Shown here: in pieces, positions 1-7,797 of the stretch
Layout: every line of letters starts with the position of its first letter
How positions within the stretch are numbered: the first letter of the stretch is position 1
DNA from: UBA9715 sp003452695
GTDB taxonomy: Bacteria; Actinomycetota; Coriobacteriia; Coriobacteriales; Eggerthellaceae
Direction: 5' to 3'
DNA length: 27,831 nucleotides
Assembly: GCA_946625225.1 (NCBI GenBank)
Contig: CAMOTA010000029.1
Span: 1 to 27,831 of the forward strand
The notes under the pieces: model-generated
Database searches by the model: none
The model's input: the letters and a program-made list of their open reading frames with translations, nothing else
What the model was told of the DNA's origin: nothing
Made by a program: the position numbers and the translations under genes

Positions 1-138
1 TCATGGGATACTGGGAAGTCAACGCCATGTCAACAGTGGTTTAACATAGAGAAATTATTAGATTTTTCAGCAGAAAACAATGCAATTTTCGCTTACCGAG
101 AAAATGGAGGCCCGTATTACCCCAGTTCAGGCTTTTAA
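1..138 (+). CDS. 3' end of an unrecognised AT-rich gene (5' end outside window)
   Basis: Frame 1 is open from the first base to a TAA at 136-138 and encodes about 45 residues ending in GGPYYPSSGF. The peptide is rich in aromatic and polar residues and looks like a real protein C-terminus. I do not recognise the family. Its codons (TTA TTA, ATA, AAT, TCA) are AT-rich and unlike every other gene here, which suggests transfer from a lower-GC source. The left arm of a 20-bp inverted repeat (54-73) lies inside the frame, so the last 28 or so codons could instead have come from an inserted element. There is no start codon in the window, so length and function cannot be judged. Confidence 0.5.
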   Translation, partial: SWDTGKSTPCQQWFNIEKLLDFSAENNAIFAYRENGGPYYPSSGF

Positions 139-192
139 GTTTTGAATTATCTTATATGAGGAGCATTACAAACTGCTGAAAAATCAAATAAT
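54..192. repeat. 20-bp inverted repeat flanking about 99 bp, MITE-like
   Basis: The arm at 54-73 (ATTATT-A-GATTTTTCAGCAG) and its inverted partner at 173-192 match at 19 of 20 positions. The enclosed DNA is AT-rich in a GC-rich chromosome and spans the end of the partial gene. This geometry fits a small non-autonomous mobile element or its remnant. A regulatory dyad is also possible. No target-site duplication is obvious and no transposase is present. Confidence 0.4.
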
Positions 193-275
193 ATGGCAGA
201 ATTGCATAAACTTTGTGCAAAAAGGCCGTCAAACCCTCTGAGAACGCCAGCTGCGCCCCATGCCGTCGCCATGCC

Positions 276-394
276 TACCGAATGGCCATGCCGAACGAAT
301 GGCCATGCCGAACGAATGGCTATGTAGAACGAATGCCCGTGCAGAATGAATGGCCATGCAGAACGAATGGCCGTGCAGAACGAATGGGCATATC
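276..394. repeat. Seven tandem 17-bp repeats (iteron-like array)
   Basis: Units of consensus GAACGAATGGCCATGCC follow head-to-tail at 276, 293, 310, 327, 344, 361 and 378. The first and last are the most degenerate. Most units contain the palindrome ATGGCCAT or a one- or two-base variant. A 17-bp period is not a multiple of three, so a coding origin is unlikely, and there are no unique spacers, so it is not a CRISPR. The array ends just before the 3' end of the fumarase alpha gene. It could be a minisatellite or an array of protein-binding sites. Confidence 0.8.
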
Positions 395-407
395 TTTCAT
401 CAAGCGC

Positions 408-1259
408 TTAGGGGAGTATCTCGAAGGTGCCGCGGCGCATGGCAGAGCAGCCCATGTTCACGGCAAGCGGTAGCGCTGCGATGTGGCAGGGCGCGGTCTG
501 AACATGAACGGCCAGCGCGGTCGTGCGTCCCCCCAGGGCTGCGGCGCCGATGCCCGTCGCGTTCACGGCTTCTAGCAGCTCGGCTTCGAAGCGGCGAGCG
601 GCCTCGTCGGGGGCAGGTTGCCCTATCGGGCGCATCAGCGCCATTTTCGCCAGGCCAGCCACCTTGTCGAAGGTTGCGCCCACGCCCACGCCGATGACGA
701 GCGGGGGGCAGGCGTTGGCGGCCTTCTCGCGCACGCAGGTCACAACGGCATCCACGACGCCCTGGCGCCCAGCGCCCGGCACCAACATTACCACGCGGCT
801 GGCGTTGTCGGAACCGCCGCCCTTGCACATGATGTGCAGGCGCGCGCCTTGTCGTTCGCTCGTGTGGATTTCGGTGAACACAGGCGTGTTGTCGCCCGTG
901 TTGCTGCGGTCGAACAGGGCGTCGTGCACCAGCGATTTGCGCAGGTGATGCTGCTTGTAGGCCTCGGCCACGGCGGCGTTTGCGCCGTCCATCACATCGC
1001 CGGCAACAAGCACGTCGGGCCCGATTTCCAGGCAGGCCCAGACGCTGCCCGTGTCCTGGCAGATGGCCACGCGGTCCTCGCGCGCGATGCGCGCGTTTTC
1101 CACGAGCAGCCGCAGCGCCTCGCGCGCCCGTGGATCGTCCTCGCGCGCATAGGCAGCTTCCAGCCCCGCCAGGACGTCGCCCGGCAGATTGAATGCCAGT
1201 TGCGGCAGCGCGTGGCGCAACGTGTCGGCCACCATGTCTTTCGTCACTTGTGTTGCCAT
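408..1259 (-). CDS. Class I fumarate hydratase, alpha (Fe-S) subunit
   Basis: This encodes the iron-sulfur half of the oxygen-labile two-subunit fumarase, or of the related L(+)-tartrate dehydratase, which interconverts fumarate and malate in the cytosol. From the ATG at 1259 the protein has 283 residues, normal for the subunit. Three cysteines expected to hold the 4Fe-4S cluster are visible: C67 in CQDTG, C184 in ACPPL and C271 in GCSAMRRG. KGGGSDN near residue 147 is the family signature. A GTG six codons upstream (1277) is an alternative start; neither has a strong ribosome site. The partner beta subunit is encoded divergently about 700 bp away rather than immediately downstream, which is unusual. 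Tartrate dehydratase cannot be excluded by sequence, but fumarase is more likely. Confidence 0.9.
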   Translation of the reverse strand: MATQVTKDMVADTLRHALPQLAFNLPGDVLAGLEAAYAREDDPRAREALRLLVENARIAREDRVAICQDTGSVWACLEIGPDVLVAGDVMDGANAAVAEAYKQHHLRKSLVHDALFDRSNTGDNTPVFTEIHTSERQGARLHIMCKGGGSDNASRVVMLVPGAGRQGVVDAVVTCVREKAANACPPLVIGVGVGATFDKVAGLAKMALMRPIGQPAPDEAARRFEAELLEAVNATGIGAAALGGRTTALAVHVQTAPCHIAALPLAVNMGCSAMRRGTFEILP

Positions 1260-1361
1260 GCCTACAGTGTACCCCACTTTCGCAAGAATGCCTCATCTCA
1301 CACTAATCATGGAACTAACCGTGTGGAGAACCTAAGTTTCGCACACCCCTTGCGCTCGTCT

Positions 1362-1652
1362 GCCCGAACGCCCGGGGAAGGGGATGTTCGCTCGGCTTCG
1401 GCTTTGCTTCTGGATATTTCGAGAGTAGCGAATCATGCGGGCAAAGTCGGCAAGCACGAGTCCCCGAACAGCACGGATGCGAATCGAGATGGTCGTATCA
1501 GAAACGGAGGCTTGTTATTTCAGGCAATTCAACGCTGAAACCCCCTGGCCAGATGCACGCATTCACCCGCACGATTCGCTTCTCTCGGATCGAATATACC
1601 GGGATTTGTGCCCGCAGAATCGGTCGCACCCCACTCCCCTGAACGTCCAGGC
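1362..1652. repeat. Hairpin element E, copy 1 (long form)
   Basis: This is the first of three related elements. The conserved left segment GGCTTCGGCTTTGCTT (1394-1409) and right segment TGTGCCCGCAGAATCGG (1607-1623) face each other in a long inverted repeat. The outer arms (about 1362-1384 and 1630-1652) pair imperfectly. The inner arms pair well: GGATATTTCGA (1412-1422) with TCGAATATACC (1590-1600), and AGCGAATCATGCGGG (1427-1441) with CCCGCACGATTCGCT (1566-1580; 14 of 15). An apical region of about 124 nt has no gene I can see. The element fills most of the gap between the divergent fumarase subunit genes. Confidence 0.7.
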
Positions 1653-1742
1653 GGCCGACCGCGGGGGACATGCGAGCTGAAAACGCAAGAGCTGCTCTGG
1701 TCGGCTATTGCGCGTTCGTGTTCACTCCGCAGGTCTTGTAGC

Positions 1743-1751
1743 TGATATATA
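1743..1751 (+). promoter_or_regulatory. Possible extended -10 promoter for the rightward string
   Basis: TGATATATA matches an extended -10 (TGn plus a TATATA hexamer) and is the only AT-rich box between element E copy 1 and the fumarase beta start. No convincing -35 lies at the proper distance. It would give a leader of about 200 nt that contains several GC-rich dyads, for example AGCGAA at 1756 with TTCGCT near 1790. Confidence 0.35.
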
Positions 1752-1963
1752 CTTGAGCGAAAGTGAAGGAGTGGGCATCGTGGCCCGCTTCGCTTTATTG
1801 GTCAGGGACAAGAACGCACCCGGCGGCTTGCTATGGCGTATGGCCGCGTCGCGCGAGTTGCGCGAGCGAGCGGAGCGGCCCGGAGTCGTGCGAGGCGAGC
1901 GCCGTGCAGGCCGAGCGTAAACGCGGCGCAGCCCTGCGAATGCTCGGCGGAAGGGAATCGGGA

Positions 1964-2842
1964 ATGGCGGAAAACGACGTGCGAAAAGGCGATGCGGACG
2001 GCTGCAACGCTAATGGGGAAGACTGCGACGGCAGTGCGGAGCGCTACAACGGCGATGCTAATGCGCCGGCAAGAGACGGGGACGCTGCAATAGCGCTGCA
2101 GCTTCCTCTACGGCGCAGCGATATCGCAAAACTGCGCGCGGGAGACGCGTGCCTGCTAACCGGTCCGCTGTTCACGCTGCGCGACGCGGGTCACATTCGC
2201 CTGCTAGCCGAGCTCGATGCCATGGAACCTGGTGCGGCGGCAATCGCCGAATGCGAGACGGCAACGCATGGGGAATGCCAAACGGCAGCACGTGCGGAAT
2301 GCGAAACGCCAGCGCGTGCGGAATGCGAGACGGCAACGCGTGCGGAATGCGAGACGGCAACGCATGGGGAATGCGAGGCGGCAGCGCCCGCGCACGCCGG
2401 CACGGCAACGCCCGCGCACGCCGAAGCGCCCGTCCTGCCCAATCGCGAGAAGCTGCCCTATGGCCTGGAAGGTCAGGCCATCTTTTATGCCGGTCCGACG
2501 CCTCCGGCAGCGGGAAGGCCGTTCGGGGCCATCGGGCCCACCACTGCCGGCCGCATGGATTTCGCGGCCCCGCGGCTGTACGACGCGGGCGTGGCGGCCA
2601 CCATCGGCAAGGGCGTTCGCGCACAGCAGGTGAAGGATGCGTGCGTGCGCAACGGCGCCGTGTACTTCATAGCCGTCGGCGGCGCTGCTGCTTATCTTGC
2701 GAAGTGCGTGGAATCATCGAAGACCTTGGCGTATGATGATTTGGGAACCGAGGCCCTGCGACGTGTGGAAGTGAAGGATTTCCCCGTGTTCGTGGGCATC
2801 GACACCTGCGGAAACGACGTATACGACCGCGCGGGCGCGTAG
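1964..2842 (+). CDS. Class I fumarate hydratase, beta subunit, with repeat-filled insertion
   Basis: This is the C-terminal-type half of two-subunit fumarase/tartrate dehydratase, which supplies substrate-binding residues to the Fe-S alpha subunit. Recognisable blocks are LPLRRSDIAKLRAGD, GPLFTLRDAGH, LEGQAIFYAGPTP, the signature GPTTAGRMD and FVGIDTCGNDVYD. The ATG at 1964 has GGAAGGG about 8 nt upstream and gives 292 residues. An upstream in-frame ATG at 1763 adds low-quality sequence. Two parts are odd. There is a polar N-terminal extension of about 40 residues, and about 60 residues are inserted before LPYGLEGQ, where ordinary homologues have a short loop. The insert contains six 8-residue repeats of the AECETATH type. 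The family core after the insert is intact, so the subunit is probably functional. Thymidylate kinase follows 48 bp downstream. Confidence 0.87.
   Translation: MAENDVRKGDADGCNANGEDCDGSAERYNGDANAPARDGDAAIALQLPLRRSDIAKLRAGDACLLTGPLFTLRDAGHIRLLAELDAMEPGAAAIAECETATHGECQTAARAECETPARAECETATRAECETATHGECEAAAPAHAGTATPAHAEAPVLPNREKLPYGLEGQAIFYAGPTPPAAGRPFGAIGPTTAGRMDFAAPRLYDAGVAATIGKGVRAQQVKDACVRNGAVYFIAVGGAAAYLAKCVESSKTLAYDDLGTEALRRVEVKDFPVFVGIDTCGNDVYDRAGA
2246..2389 (+). repeat. Six in-frame 24-bp repeats inside the fumarase beta gene
   Basis: Six direct 24-bp units encode AECETATH, GECQTAAR, AECETPAR, AECETATR, AECETATH and GECEAAAP. The period preserves the reading frame. A shorter echo (PAHAGTAT, PAHAEAP) follows to about 2430. 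Each unit carries a Cys-Glu pair, adding six cysteines to a loop that normally has none. The near-identity of units points to recent expansion by slippage or unequal recombination. Confidence 0.9.
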
Positions 2843-2890
2843 GGCGAAAGCCCTGAGTGGCCAAGCGCGGCTGCAAAGGAAAAGCTGATC

Positions 2891-3637
2891 ATGGTAGAAG
2901 GGAGCCAGCGCGCCGGCGCCTCGGAGCGCGGCGTGTTCATAACGTTCGAAGGCGGCGACGGTGCGGGCAAGTCCACGCATTTGCAGTTCGTCGCCGAAGC
3001 GCTGCGCTCCCGCGGCCTGGAAGTCGTGTGCCTGCGCGAGCCCGGCGGCACGATCATCGGCGAGCAGCTTCGCCAGGTGCTGCTCGATCCCGGCAACTAC
3101 ATCATGAGCGACGCCTGCGAGCTGCTCATATACGAAGCGGCCCGCGCGCAGCTGGTCGCCCAGGTAATCGTGCCGGCGCTGAACCGGGGCGCCATCGTGC
3201 TCAGCGACCGATTCGCCGATTCCACGGTGGCCTACCAGGCCTACGGGCGCGGGCTGGACCGCAGCTTCGTGGACCGCGCAAATGCATTCGCCTGCCAAGG
3301 AATCTGGCCCGACCGCACCATCGTCATGATGACCGGCGGCGATGCGGAATGCGGGTTGGAGCGTGCCACCCAGCACAAGCACGCGGACCGGCTGGAAATG
3401 GCGGGAATCGAATTCCATGAGCGCGTGAACGCATCGTTCCTGCACCTTGCCGACGTGGACCCCGGGCGCGTGCGCGTGGTGGTCTCCGACGAGAGCAAGG
3501 CCGCCACGGCGCGCAAGGTCTTCGACCAGGTTGCCGACGTGGACGACCGCCTGGCCTGGATGGCCGACCGCACCGTGTGCACCGACGCCTTCTTCGAGGC
3601 GCTCGTCCTGCAGCGCGAGACGATGGGGCGGGGCTAG
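2891..3637 (+). CDS. tmk: Thymidylate kinase
   Basis: The enzyme phosphorylates dTMP to dTDP with ATP, an essential step in dTTP supply. The P-loop GGDGAGKST is at residues 21-29, the dTMP-binding REPGG follows at about 50, DRF at about 106 and the lid region with ADRLE near 165. The length of 248 residues is slightly above the usual 205-215 because of a 14-residue N-terminal extension. AAAGGAAA lies upstream of the ATG at 2891. It ends 3 bp before holB, and tmk-holB-ricT is a widely conserved Gram-positive gene order, so co-transcription is very likely. Confidence 0.95.
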   Translation: MVEGSQRAGASERGVFITFEGGDGAGKSTHLQFVAEALRSRGLEVVCLREPGGTIIGEQLRQVLLDPGNYIMSDACELLIYEAARAQLVAQVIVPALNRGAIVLSDRFADSTVAYQAYGRGLDRSFVDRANAFACQGIWPDRTIVMMTGGDAECGLERATQHKHADRLEMAGIEFHERVNASFLHLADVDPGRVRVVVSDESKAATARKVFDQVADVDDRLAWMADRTVCTDAFFEALVLQRETMGRG

Positions 3638-3640
3638 GCC

Positions 3641-4771
3641 ATGGCAGACGTCTTCGACCAGATATTCGGCCAGCCGCGCGTGCGCGACTTCCTGCGCGCC
3701 AGCGTTGCCGCCGATCGCGTTACGCACGCCTACCTGTTCACGGGCCCCACCGGATCGAACAAGACGCAATCGGCCTATGCCTTGGCCGCGGCGCTGCTAT
3801 GCGCCCAGGGAGGCTGTACGACGTGCGACGTGTGCAGCCGCGTGCATGCCCGCAAGCACCCCGACGTGCGCTATTTCGCGCCCGAGGGGGCGGGCGGCTA
3901 TCTGGTGGAGCAGATTCGCGAAATCGTGTCCGACACGGCGCTCGCGCCCATCCAGGCCGACCGCAAGATATACATCATCGACCGCGTGGACCTGCTGGGA
4001 AGCGCCGCCGCCAACGCCTTCCTGAAAACGCTGGAGGAACCGCCGGCGGATGTCGTGCTCGTGCTGCTCGGGCGCACGCGCGAAAGCGTGCTGCCCACAA
4101 TCGTGTCGCGTTGCTCGGTGGTGCCGTTTCGCCACATTCCCGCAACGGAGGCGGCGGCCATATTGGCGCAGCGCACGGGCGCCGCGCCCGAGCTGGCCAA
4201 AGTGGCCATAGAGGCTTGCGGGGGGTCCATCACGCGCGGCATCGATTTCCTGAAGTCCAACGAGCGTCTGGCGTTTCGCAAGGGCGTGCTCGACGCCATG
4301 GCGCGGCTGGGAACCGCCGACACCTGGGATATCGTCGGCATGGCGGCCGAGCTGGTAACGCTTGCAAAGGCGCCGCTGGACTCGGTGCGCGAGGCGCACG
4401 AGGCCCAGCTGGCCGAAAACGCGGATTTCCTCGCAAAATCGGCCATCCGCCAGATAGAGGCGCGCAACAAGCGCGAGCTGAGCGCGCGCACCCAGGAATC
4501 GTTTCGACAGATAACGGCCATTGCCGCGTCGTTTCTGCGCGATGTGCTGGCGGTCTGCGCCCAAACGCCCGATTTAGTCATAAACTACGATGCACGCGAT
4601 GCGGTGGAAGAGGTGGCCTCGCGCACGAGCGAACCATCCGTGGTGCGCGCCCTGCAGGCGGTGGAGGCCTGCCAGGACGCGCTGTCTTACAACGTATCGC
4701 CCGAAACATGCCTAGATGCCATGTTATTCGAGATAGGAGAGGCTCTGTATGGTACGCATAGCCCCCGTTAG
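3641..4771 (+). CDS. holB: DNA polymerase III delta' subunit (clamp loader)
   Basis: This is a clamp-loader AAA+ ATPase subunit that helps place the beta sliding clamp on DNA. It shows FDQIFGQPRVRDFL, a Walker-A-like GPTGSNKT (residues 35-42), a zinc-type cysteine cluster C54/C59/C62/C65, IYIIDRVDLL (Walker B region), LKTLEEPP and the arginine-finger motif SRC. The Walker A has N where most homologues have G before K, so ATP binding may be weak, as in several delta' proteins that serve as stators. The C-terminal half is helical and poorly conserved, as is usual for the family. It overlaps ricT by 23 bp, which supports coupled translation. Confidence 0.9.
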   Translation: MADVFDQIFGQPRVRDFLRASVAADRVTHAYLFTGPTGSNKTQSAYALAAALLCAQGGCTTCDVCSRVHARKHPDVRYFAPEGAGGYLVEQIREIVSDTALAPIQADRKIYIIDRVDLLGSAAANAFLKTLEEPPADVVLVLLGRTRESVLPTIVSRCSVVPFRHIPATEAAAILAQRTGAAPELAKVAIEACGGSITRGIDFLKSNERLAFRKGVLDAMARLGTADTWDIVGMAAELVTLAKAPLDSVREAHEAQLAENADFLAKSAIRQIEARNKRELSARTQESFRQITAIAASFLRDVLAVCAQTPDLVINYDARDAVEEVASRTSEPSVVRALQAVEACQDALSYNVSPETCLDAMLFEIGEALYGTHSPR

Positions 4772-6239
4772 GCTAAGCTTCAACCCCAAGACGCTCTGGT
4801 TCGACGCCAACGGTCTGGACCTGAGCGTCGGCGACGCGGTGGTCGTGAAGACCGCGCGCGGCCGCGAATTCGGGTCGGTTTCCGCGGCCCTGTTCGACAT
4901 GGATTACGAGGATACGAAGAAGCTGCGCTCGCCGTTGAAGCCGGTGGAGCGCAAGGCGTCCGAGGAAGACCGCGCGCGCAACGAAGAGGTGGCGGAGCTT
5001 TCGCGTCTCGCCCTTCCGATATTCCGGCAGATGGCCTACGAATCGGCGCCCGATATGAACCCGGTTGCCGTGGAATACCTGTTCGAAGGCGACAAAGCCG
5101 TGTTCTACTTCGATTCCGAAGAGCGCGTGGACTTCCGCGACCTGGTGCGCAAGCTGGCCGCGGAGTTCCACGTGCGCGTGGACATGAAGCAAATAGGCGT
5201 GCGCGACGGCGCGCGCATGGTCGGTGGATTGGGCCACTGCGGGCAGGAGCTGTGCTGCAGGCGCCTCGGCGGCGAGTTCAACCCCGTGTCCATCCGCATG
5301 GCCAAGGAGCAGGACCTGTCGCTGAATCCGCAGAAGATATCGGGAACCTGCGGGCGCCTGATGTGCTGCCTGCGCTACGAATACGACGCCTACAAGGATT
5401 TCCACGGACGTGCGCCCAAGAAGAACGCGCGCGTGAACACGCCCGATGGCGAGGGCAAGGTCGTCGACCTGGACGTCCCGCGCGAAATCGTGTCCATAAA
5501 GGTGGGCGAAGACAAGCCGGTGAAGGTGCCCCTGGCCGACATGGAGCCCGCCGAAGAGGGCGCGCGCCCCAACGCGGTGGGCGACGAGGCCTGGCAACGC
5601 GCCAACGAGCCGGTCGTGTTCGTGCCCGACAGCGCGCTCAGCCTGTTCACCAACGAGCTGACGGGCGAAGACAAGCTGGCGCAGCCGGGTGCGGTGCGCC
5701 ACGTTCACGGCGAATCCGAGGCGAAGGGATCGCGTAGGTCGCGCCGTCGTGGCGGGTCCGGGCGCAAGAAGGCCGAAGGCGCGCGCGAACAGGCAGGCAA
5801 AGAGCAATCCAGCACATCGCGAAAGCCCCGCAGGCGCCGTTCCACGACCGTCAGTTCAGACGGGTCGGCCCAGACCGAGCGCCAACAAAAGCAGGGCGCG
5901 GAACCCGCCTCGCGCTCGGCAGACGCCAAGGAGCAATCCGGGCAGCAGAAGCCCCAGTCGTCCCGGCGCAGGCGCAACCGCTCGGGTTCGGGCAAGAAAC
6001 AGCAGGCAGCGGGCGCGCAGGCAGCGGGTGCCGAGCGCCAGCAGGGCGCGTCGCAGGTGGGCCGCAATTCGTCGGCCCTGCGCGCGAAGCGCCAGGAAGG
6101 CGCTACCGGCGCGGGAGCTGGCACGGGCGCAGACCCGGCGGCAAGCGCGCAGGCGAAGGGCGAAGGCGCTTCTCGGAGCAGTCGCAGGCGCCGCCGTTCG
6201 CACAAGACCAACACGACGGAATCCGATCAAGGGGCATGA
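4749..6239 (+). CDS. ricT: PSP1-domain protein, RicT/YaaT family, with basic disordered tail
   Basis: Residues 1-270 carry the PSP1/YaaT core. The cysteine motifs GHCGQELCC and GTCGRLMCC lie at about 161-217, with QIGVRDGARMVGG and NPQKISG nearby. In Bacillus subtilis YaaT (RicT) belongs to the RicA/F/T iron-sulfur complex that directs RNase Y in mRNA maturation. RicA and RicF are not seen here. After about residue 315 comes a 180-residue tail of R, S, K, Q, G and A with several runs such as RRSRRRG and RRRRRS, predicted disordered and strongly basic. Such a tail is absent from the ordinary 275-residue homologues and could bind RNA or membranes (inference). The start overlaps the end of holB. 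Confidence 0.88.
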   Translation: MVRIAPVRLSFNPKTLWFDANGLDLSVGDAVVVKTARGREFGSVSAALFDMDYEDTKKLRSPLKPVERKASEEDRARNEEVAELSRLALPIFRQMAYESAPDMNPVAVEYLFEGDKAVFYFDSEERVDFRDLVRKLAAEFHVRVDMKQIGVRDGARMVGGLGHCGQELCCRRLGGEFNPVSIRMAKEQDLSLNPQKISGTCGRLMCCLRYEYDAYKDFHGRAPKKNARVNTPDGEGKVVDLDVPREIVSIKVGEDKPVKVPLADMEPAEEGARPNAVGDEAWQRANEPVVFVPDSALSLFTNELTGEDKLAQPGAVRHVHGESEAKGSRRSRRRGGSGRKKAEGAREQAGKEQSSTSRKPRRRRSTTVSSDGSAQTERQQKQGAEPASRSADAKEQSGQQKPQSSRRRRNRSGSGKKQQAAGAQAAGAERQQGASQVGRNSSALRAKRQEGATGAGAGTGADPAASAQAKGEGASRSSRRRRRSHKTNTTESDQGA

Positions 6240-6298
6240 TCATTCGCCCCGCCCCAACCCAAGGCCGCGGATAACGCGACTCGAAGCGAGGAAGGCTT

Positions 6299-7753
6299 AT
6301 GAACATCGATTATGCGGCACTCACCGACCTGTACCAGCTGACCATGGCGCAGGGCTATCTGGACCACGGAATGGGCAGCACGCAGGCCTGCTTCCACATG
6401 TATTTCCGCAGCTATCCGTTCAAGGGCGGCTATGCCATAGCCTGCGGCATGGACCAGCTGGCCGACCTGGTCGAGAGCTACGGCTTTTCAGACGAGGACC
6501 TATCCTATCTGGCAGAGCTGCCGGCGCCCGGCGGCGGCAAGCTCTTCAGCGAACGCTTCCTGGATTACCTGGCCGATTTCCACCTGTCGGTGGACATCGA
6601 TGCCGTGCACGAGGGCACGCCCGTGTTTCCCAACGAGCCGCTCGTGCGCGTAACCGGGCCCATCCTGGAATGCCAGCTTATCGAAACGCCCCTTTTGAAC
6701 TGCGTGAACTTCGAAACGCTCGTGGCCACGAAGGCCGCGCGCGTCTGCCAGGCGGCCGAAGCGCCCGTGGCCGAGTTCGGATTGCGCCGGGCCCAGGGCG
6801 CGGCAGGCGGCGTGTGGGCCAGCCGCGCTGCAGTCGTCGGTGGCTGCGCGTCCACGTCCAACGTGCTGGCCGGGCGCATGTTCGGCTTACCCGTGTCGGG
6901 CACGCACGCGCATTCGTGGGTCATGTCGTTTCCCGACGAGCTGTCGGCGTTCCGCGCCTATGCGGAGTCCTTCCCGACCAACTGCGTGCTGCTGGTAGAC
7001 ACCTACGACGTGGAGCAGGGCATCCGAAACGCCATTACGGTGGGGTTGGAAATGCGCGCCCGCGGCCAGCGCCTGAGCGGCATCCGCATCGATTCGGGCG
7101 ACCTTACCTGGCTTTCCAAGATGGCGCGCCGCATGCTGGACGAAGCCGGGCTTCACGACTGCGGCATCGTGCTTTCCAACGACTTGGACGAATACACCAT
7201 ACGTTCCATGCGCGAAGAGGGCGTGCAGGTTATGAGCTGGGGCGTCGGCACGAAACTGGCCTGCGCCTACGACCAGCCCACGCTCGGGGGCGTGTACAAG
7301 CTTTCCGCCACGCGCCCCGAAGGTGCCGATGAATGGACCGATCATATAAAGATAAGCGAATCGGTGCAGAAGCTGACGACGCCCGGCGTGCTGGACGTGC
7401 GCCGCTACTACCTGGACGACGGGCGCATCGCGGGCGACATGGTCTTCGACGTGAACGCGGCGGTGGGCGACGACGAGACGATCGTCGACCCCTACGACCC
7501 GCTGCGGCGCAAGAAGCTGGCGGGCAAGCGCTTCGAAACGCTGCTCCAGCCGTTGGCGCGCGCGGGGCAATGCGTGCTGGGCGCGCGCGAACGCAGCGCC
7601 ATGGAGGCGCGCGAACGCACGAATGCGGGATTGCAGACGCTCGACGAATCGCAGAAGCGCCTGCTGAACCCGCACACCTATCCGGTTGGACTGGAGCGCG
7701 GGCTGTTCGACAGGCGCAGCGCGCTCGTGGCGAAGATGCGGGGCATCGACTAG
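6299..7753 (+). CDS. pncB: Nicotinate phosphoribosyltransferase
   Basis: The enzyme forms nicotinate mononucleotide from nicotinate and PRPP, with ATP, in NAD salvage. The N-terminus ALTDLYQLTMAQGYL is diagnostic. The phospho-acceptor histidine region SGTHAHSWVM lies at about 200, and RIDSGDLTWLSK and GVGTKL follow. The length of 484 residues matches the long bacterial form. GAGGAAGG precedes the ATG by about 6 nt. It follows ricT by 59 bp on the same strand with no terminator seen between, so it may share the transcript. A sirtuin that consumes NAD lies about 9 kb away. Confidence 0.95.
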   Translation: MNIDYAALTDLYQLTMAQGYLDHGMGSTQACFHMYFRSYPFKGGYAIACGMDQLADLVESYGFSDEDLSYLAELPAPGGGKLFSERFLDYLADFHLSVDIDAVHEGTPVFPNEPLVRVTGPILECQLIETPLLNCVNFETLVATKAARVCQAAEAPVAEFGLRRAQGAAGGVWASRAAVVGGCASTSNVLAGRMFGLPVSGTHAHSWVMSFPDELSAFRAYAESFPTNCVLLVDTYDVEQGIRNAITVGLEMRARGQRLSGIRIDSGDLTWLSKMARRMLDEAGLHDCGIVLSNDLDEYTIRSMREEGVQVMSWGVGTKLACAYDQPTLGGVYKLSATRPEGADEWTDHIKISESVQKLTTPGVLDVRRYYLDDGRIAGDMVFDVNAAVGDDETIVDPYDPLRRKKLAGKRFETLLQPLARAGQCVLGARERSAMEARERTNAGLQTLDESQKRLLNPHTYPVGLERGLFDRRSALVAKMRGID

Positions 7754-7797
7754 CAGCGATCACGTTCGTGTCGCGCAAAATGCTAAGGGGGGGAGCA

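Noticed and set aside
276..394. CRISPR array
   Set aside because: Units are contiguous 17-mers with no spacers and no cas genes are nearby.
213..473. Open frame across the 17-bp repeat array (86 codons, repeated NEWPCRTNG)
   Set aside because: The repetition simply reflects three 17-bp units per 17 codons. It has no good ribosome site, resembles no family and overlaps the fumarase alpha gene.
1752..1963. Riboswitch in the long leader before fumarase beta
   Set aside because: GC-rich dyads are present but no known riboswitch core could be recognised.
2172..2624. Minus-strand frame opposite fumarase beta repeats
   Set aside because: Its own repeats mirror the 24-bp units on the other strand; no independent coding evidence.
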